Below are positions 61,601 through 64,000 of a stretch of 64,000 nucleotides of DNA, piece by piece (position 1 is the stretch's first letter; every line of letters starts with the position of its first letter). The notes under the pieces were generated by a model. It was not told where the DNA came from and made no database searches. It saw only the letters and a list, made by a program, of their open reading frames with translations. The DNA is from Amblyornis subalaris (lineage: Eukaryota > Chordata > Aves > Passeriformes > Ptilonorhynchidae): the NCBI GenBank assembly GCA_018881555.1, contig JACAXG010000061.1:1612001-1676000 (forward strand). Reading direction: 5' to 3'. A program made the position numbers and the translations under genes.

Positions 61601-64000
61601 ATCTTGCTGCAAGTTGAGATGCAAGATAGGTGGGGATCAGCAAGCAGCAATTTTATCTTATGATCATTTTTGTCACATCACATCAGAGTAGGAACTTACT
61701 CAAATTCATAATTTTGATTAAATATGTCCCCTCATTAAGTGACCACCGCCAAGAATGTTTTCTCTGGTCCTGTATTTATAATTGTGTAAACACACCTGTT
61801 AATATTTGGACAGGGAGCTGTGATGGAGAAGCAGCAAGGTAAATGACACATTAAGATGATAGTCAGGTACAATCAAACAAATCTTGCACCCTCTCAACAG
61901 GGCTAACAGCTTGCAATAAAATAGGCCACCTCTGTTACCTATACACTAACCTAAGGTGCTTACATCCTGTTCTGACTAGGAAAATTCATTTCAGACTGTT
62001 TGCAAGAAAACAAAACACACAAGTAAAATTCCACCTCTGCTCAATCCCATGTAAATGAATTGATGCTATTCCCGTTTTCCTGGAAAATAACCCCAAAAAC
62101 TCCAGGTGATGCCCAATGTCTGTTCTTGGGTGCACCAAGACAAAAAATGTCTGGACAAAAAACTCAAACAATCAGGGAGACTTAACCCTTAGGGACCCTC
62201 CAATAAACTAGACAAGCAAACAGAAGACAAATGTACTTGTCACCACCATTCATTCACATCCTTACAGCAGAAAAAGCCTTTCAGATTAGCCCATCTGCTT
62301 TCCAGACACTGGATTTCCCTAATCATGTGTTGTCCCTATTCCTACTCCATGATCTAAATGAGGAATATTAAAACTTCCGTAATTCTGTAATTCTGTACAG
62401 CACTTCATTATACCTCTCTGCCAGATTCTTCCACTATTGTGAAAGAGGTCTGCTTTCTCTGCCAGCTCCCAGCCACACAGGTAATTTGGATGATGGGCAC
62501 AGAGGTAAAGCTCATGTCCAAATAGCGTTATATTGCAAATGGTCACAGCTTTACCCTGTTCCCCAAAGACCCACGTCATCACCTTCCACATGTGGGTCAG
62601 TCCTATAGAACTAAATAGAAATTTTTTTTTTCCATAGGTGCATTAAATCAACAGACGGATGTCTTTTCTGTTTCTTAGTCTATGTCAGCAGTGCAATATC
62701 CAGCTCTAATGGAAGGACCCAGATTCTGTTGTATGTTGAGAGAGACCAACAGCAAATACAACCTTCTGCATTAGAAAAAGCTTTTGCAACCTTCAGGAGG
62801 TTGCACTTACACCTTGCCTACCCAAGCAGGTTTTTGAAATTTGATAAAGGACCAGGAACAATGTGTCTGACTGTCCTTTTGTTGTCAGTTTTACGTTGGT
62901 TATTTCATGAAATTTAACTAAGCATTTGCTAGGACAAAGTGCTGAAAATCACTCCTTCCCTCCTGACATTTGCATTCCTCAGAAAACCTGTGGCAGCATA
63001 TTTATATGTTAAAAAACACCCAACCAAAGAAAAACAAAACAACCCTGATCACAAACCTTTAAAGACTGAGCCTATTATACTACGAAATCATTACTGCTAG
63101 CAGCCTCTTGGGTGGGAGTACACAGGGACCTGAGAACTATAAAGATAAACAGTGTTGAGCATGTCGTCTTGGGACACCACACAGGCAAATATTACATTTC
63201 TTGCCTGGTTTTAGGGACACACAGCTGAGATTTTCCTCAGCATGTTCAAGAATTTATTTCTTCCTCCTATTTTCTGTTTATATAGTTGCCTTCTTATCTG
63301 TGGTGGTAGCAGCCTCCTGCAGTGCTGCAAAGTTTTTATCCTGTTGAGGTGCTCATTGCAGAATATGCACATACTATGTGCATATTTTGTACATATATGC
63401 GCACATACACAGAAAAAAAGCAACTGTTGAAACATCAAATTCACACACAAACGTGAAAGTGATCTTCTATCTGTAAACTATGACATCCTCAGTAAACAAA
63501 TGGCTAGAAAAGAAATTCAGTTTTGGGGTTATGTTTTTCACAGGATGGACACAGAGTGGGTACCGGATTAGGACATTTGGTAAAAACTTGGCATTTCAGC
63601 TTGAGAAAACTTGATGTCAGCAGCCCACATAATGTTCTAACGCAGTTAGTGGGGATGCGTGCAAAGATGTATATCTGCATCAGGGGGTTACTTTAACTCC
63701 TACAAAATCACAATTCTCTTGTAAGTGGAGGCAAAGCTGCCTCCCCTTCAGCTTGAAACAGGCACAAGGCACAGAATGGAATCAGGACAGAACATAATTT
63801 GATAACTTTTTATCATCTTGGACATATTTGGAGAGAAAAGCGCCAGAGGAAGATTTCAAAGCTGGAAAGAAGGGGAATATTTTGGCCCTTTGGAGTCCTC
63901 ACCGAGAAGTGAGCTGTGAGGACCAGCTACAAGGATTTGCAAGCTGCACCCATCCTGACTTGGGAACTGCAGAGACAAGTTTGAAAGGTGGTAACAAATA
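61601..64000. other. Non-coding stretch with a near-perfect palindrome
   Basis: AT-rich, no gene. It contains a small 8-bp inverted repeat near 62785-62805 (TGCAACCT / AGGTTGCA) and the palindrome at 63362-63386 (separate entry). No repeat family is recognised. Confidence 0.55.
63362..63386. repeat. 25-bp odd palindrome (12-bp arms, 1-nt centre)
   Basis: AATATGCACATA (63362-63373) and TATGTGCATATT (63375-63386) are exact reverse complements around a single C. As a hairpin it would form an 11-bp stem with a 3-nt loop. Confidence 0.92.

Noticed and set aside
1..64000. CRISPR arrays, tRNA or rRNA genes, bacterial operons, phage or plasmid functions
   Set aside because: No regularly spaced repeats, cloverleaf sequences or prokaryotic gene organisation are visible; CR1 copies show the DNA is from a vertebrate nucleus.

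Overview
The window looks like 64 kb of AT-rich, non-coding vertebrate DNA, almost certainly from a bird. The diagnostic evidence is a set of CR1 LINE fragments carrying the typical avian CR1 3' end: a 'gatgatctttaaggtcccttccaaccc'-like block followed by short repeats of the 'attctatga' kind. One further fragment resembles an avian endogenous-retrovirus LTR beginning TGTCATGGTTTA. Isolated single-base Ns (for example at 384, 4776, 5461 and 5912) suggest a draft consensus assembly. I see no bacterial features such as operons, Shine-Dalgarno sites or phage genes, and no tRNA or rRNA. No open frame has a recognisable domain, splice structure or homologue, so I annotate no protein-coding gene. Open frames of 60 to 160 codons occur throughout on both strands, as expected by chance, and several lie inside CR1 copies.

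Layout. 1-6100: plain AT-rich sequence. 6120-6876: the most complete CR1 copy, + strand. 6880-14380: AT-rich with small tandem repeats. 14379-14460: CR1 relic. 15950-16900: homeodomain- and POU-octamer-rich block, a candidate conserved element. 20470-20881 and 23965-24408: two CR1 3' ends. 25264-25510: LTR fragment. 27180-27530: candidate conserved element with a perfect 12-bp hairpin. 31840-32400: locally GC-richer tract of unknown nature. 35210-35640 and 37800-38520: candidate conserved elements. 40540-40788: CR1. 46486-46722: CR1 on the - strand. 47230-47720 and 49900-50660: candidate conserved elements. 57748-57806: (TTCC/TTTC)n microsatellite. 58090-58760: the most striking non-coding element, with a CpG-rich core inside AT-rich DNA. 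59193-59320: short CR1. 59321-64000: AT-rich remainder.

Interpretation (inference): this is an intergenic or large-intron gene desert whose main functional content is probably a series of developmental cis-regulatory elements. The target gene cannot be named from this window. The best lead is the CpG-dense core at 58586-58735, whose two arms form a long imperfect inverted repeat with a TTAATGACCG block in each arm. A second theme is a number of perfect short-spacer inverted repeats of 9 to 13 bp (2740, 8242, 24868, 27357, 28734, 55653, 63362, plus a bulged one at 36746). This is more than I would expect by chance and may be a footprint of template-switch mutation.
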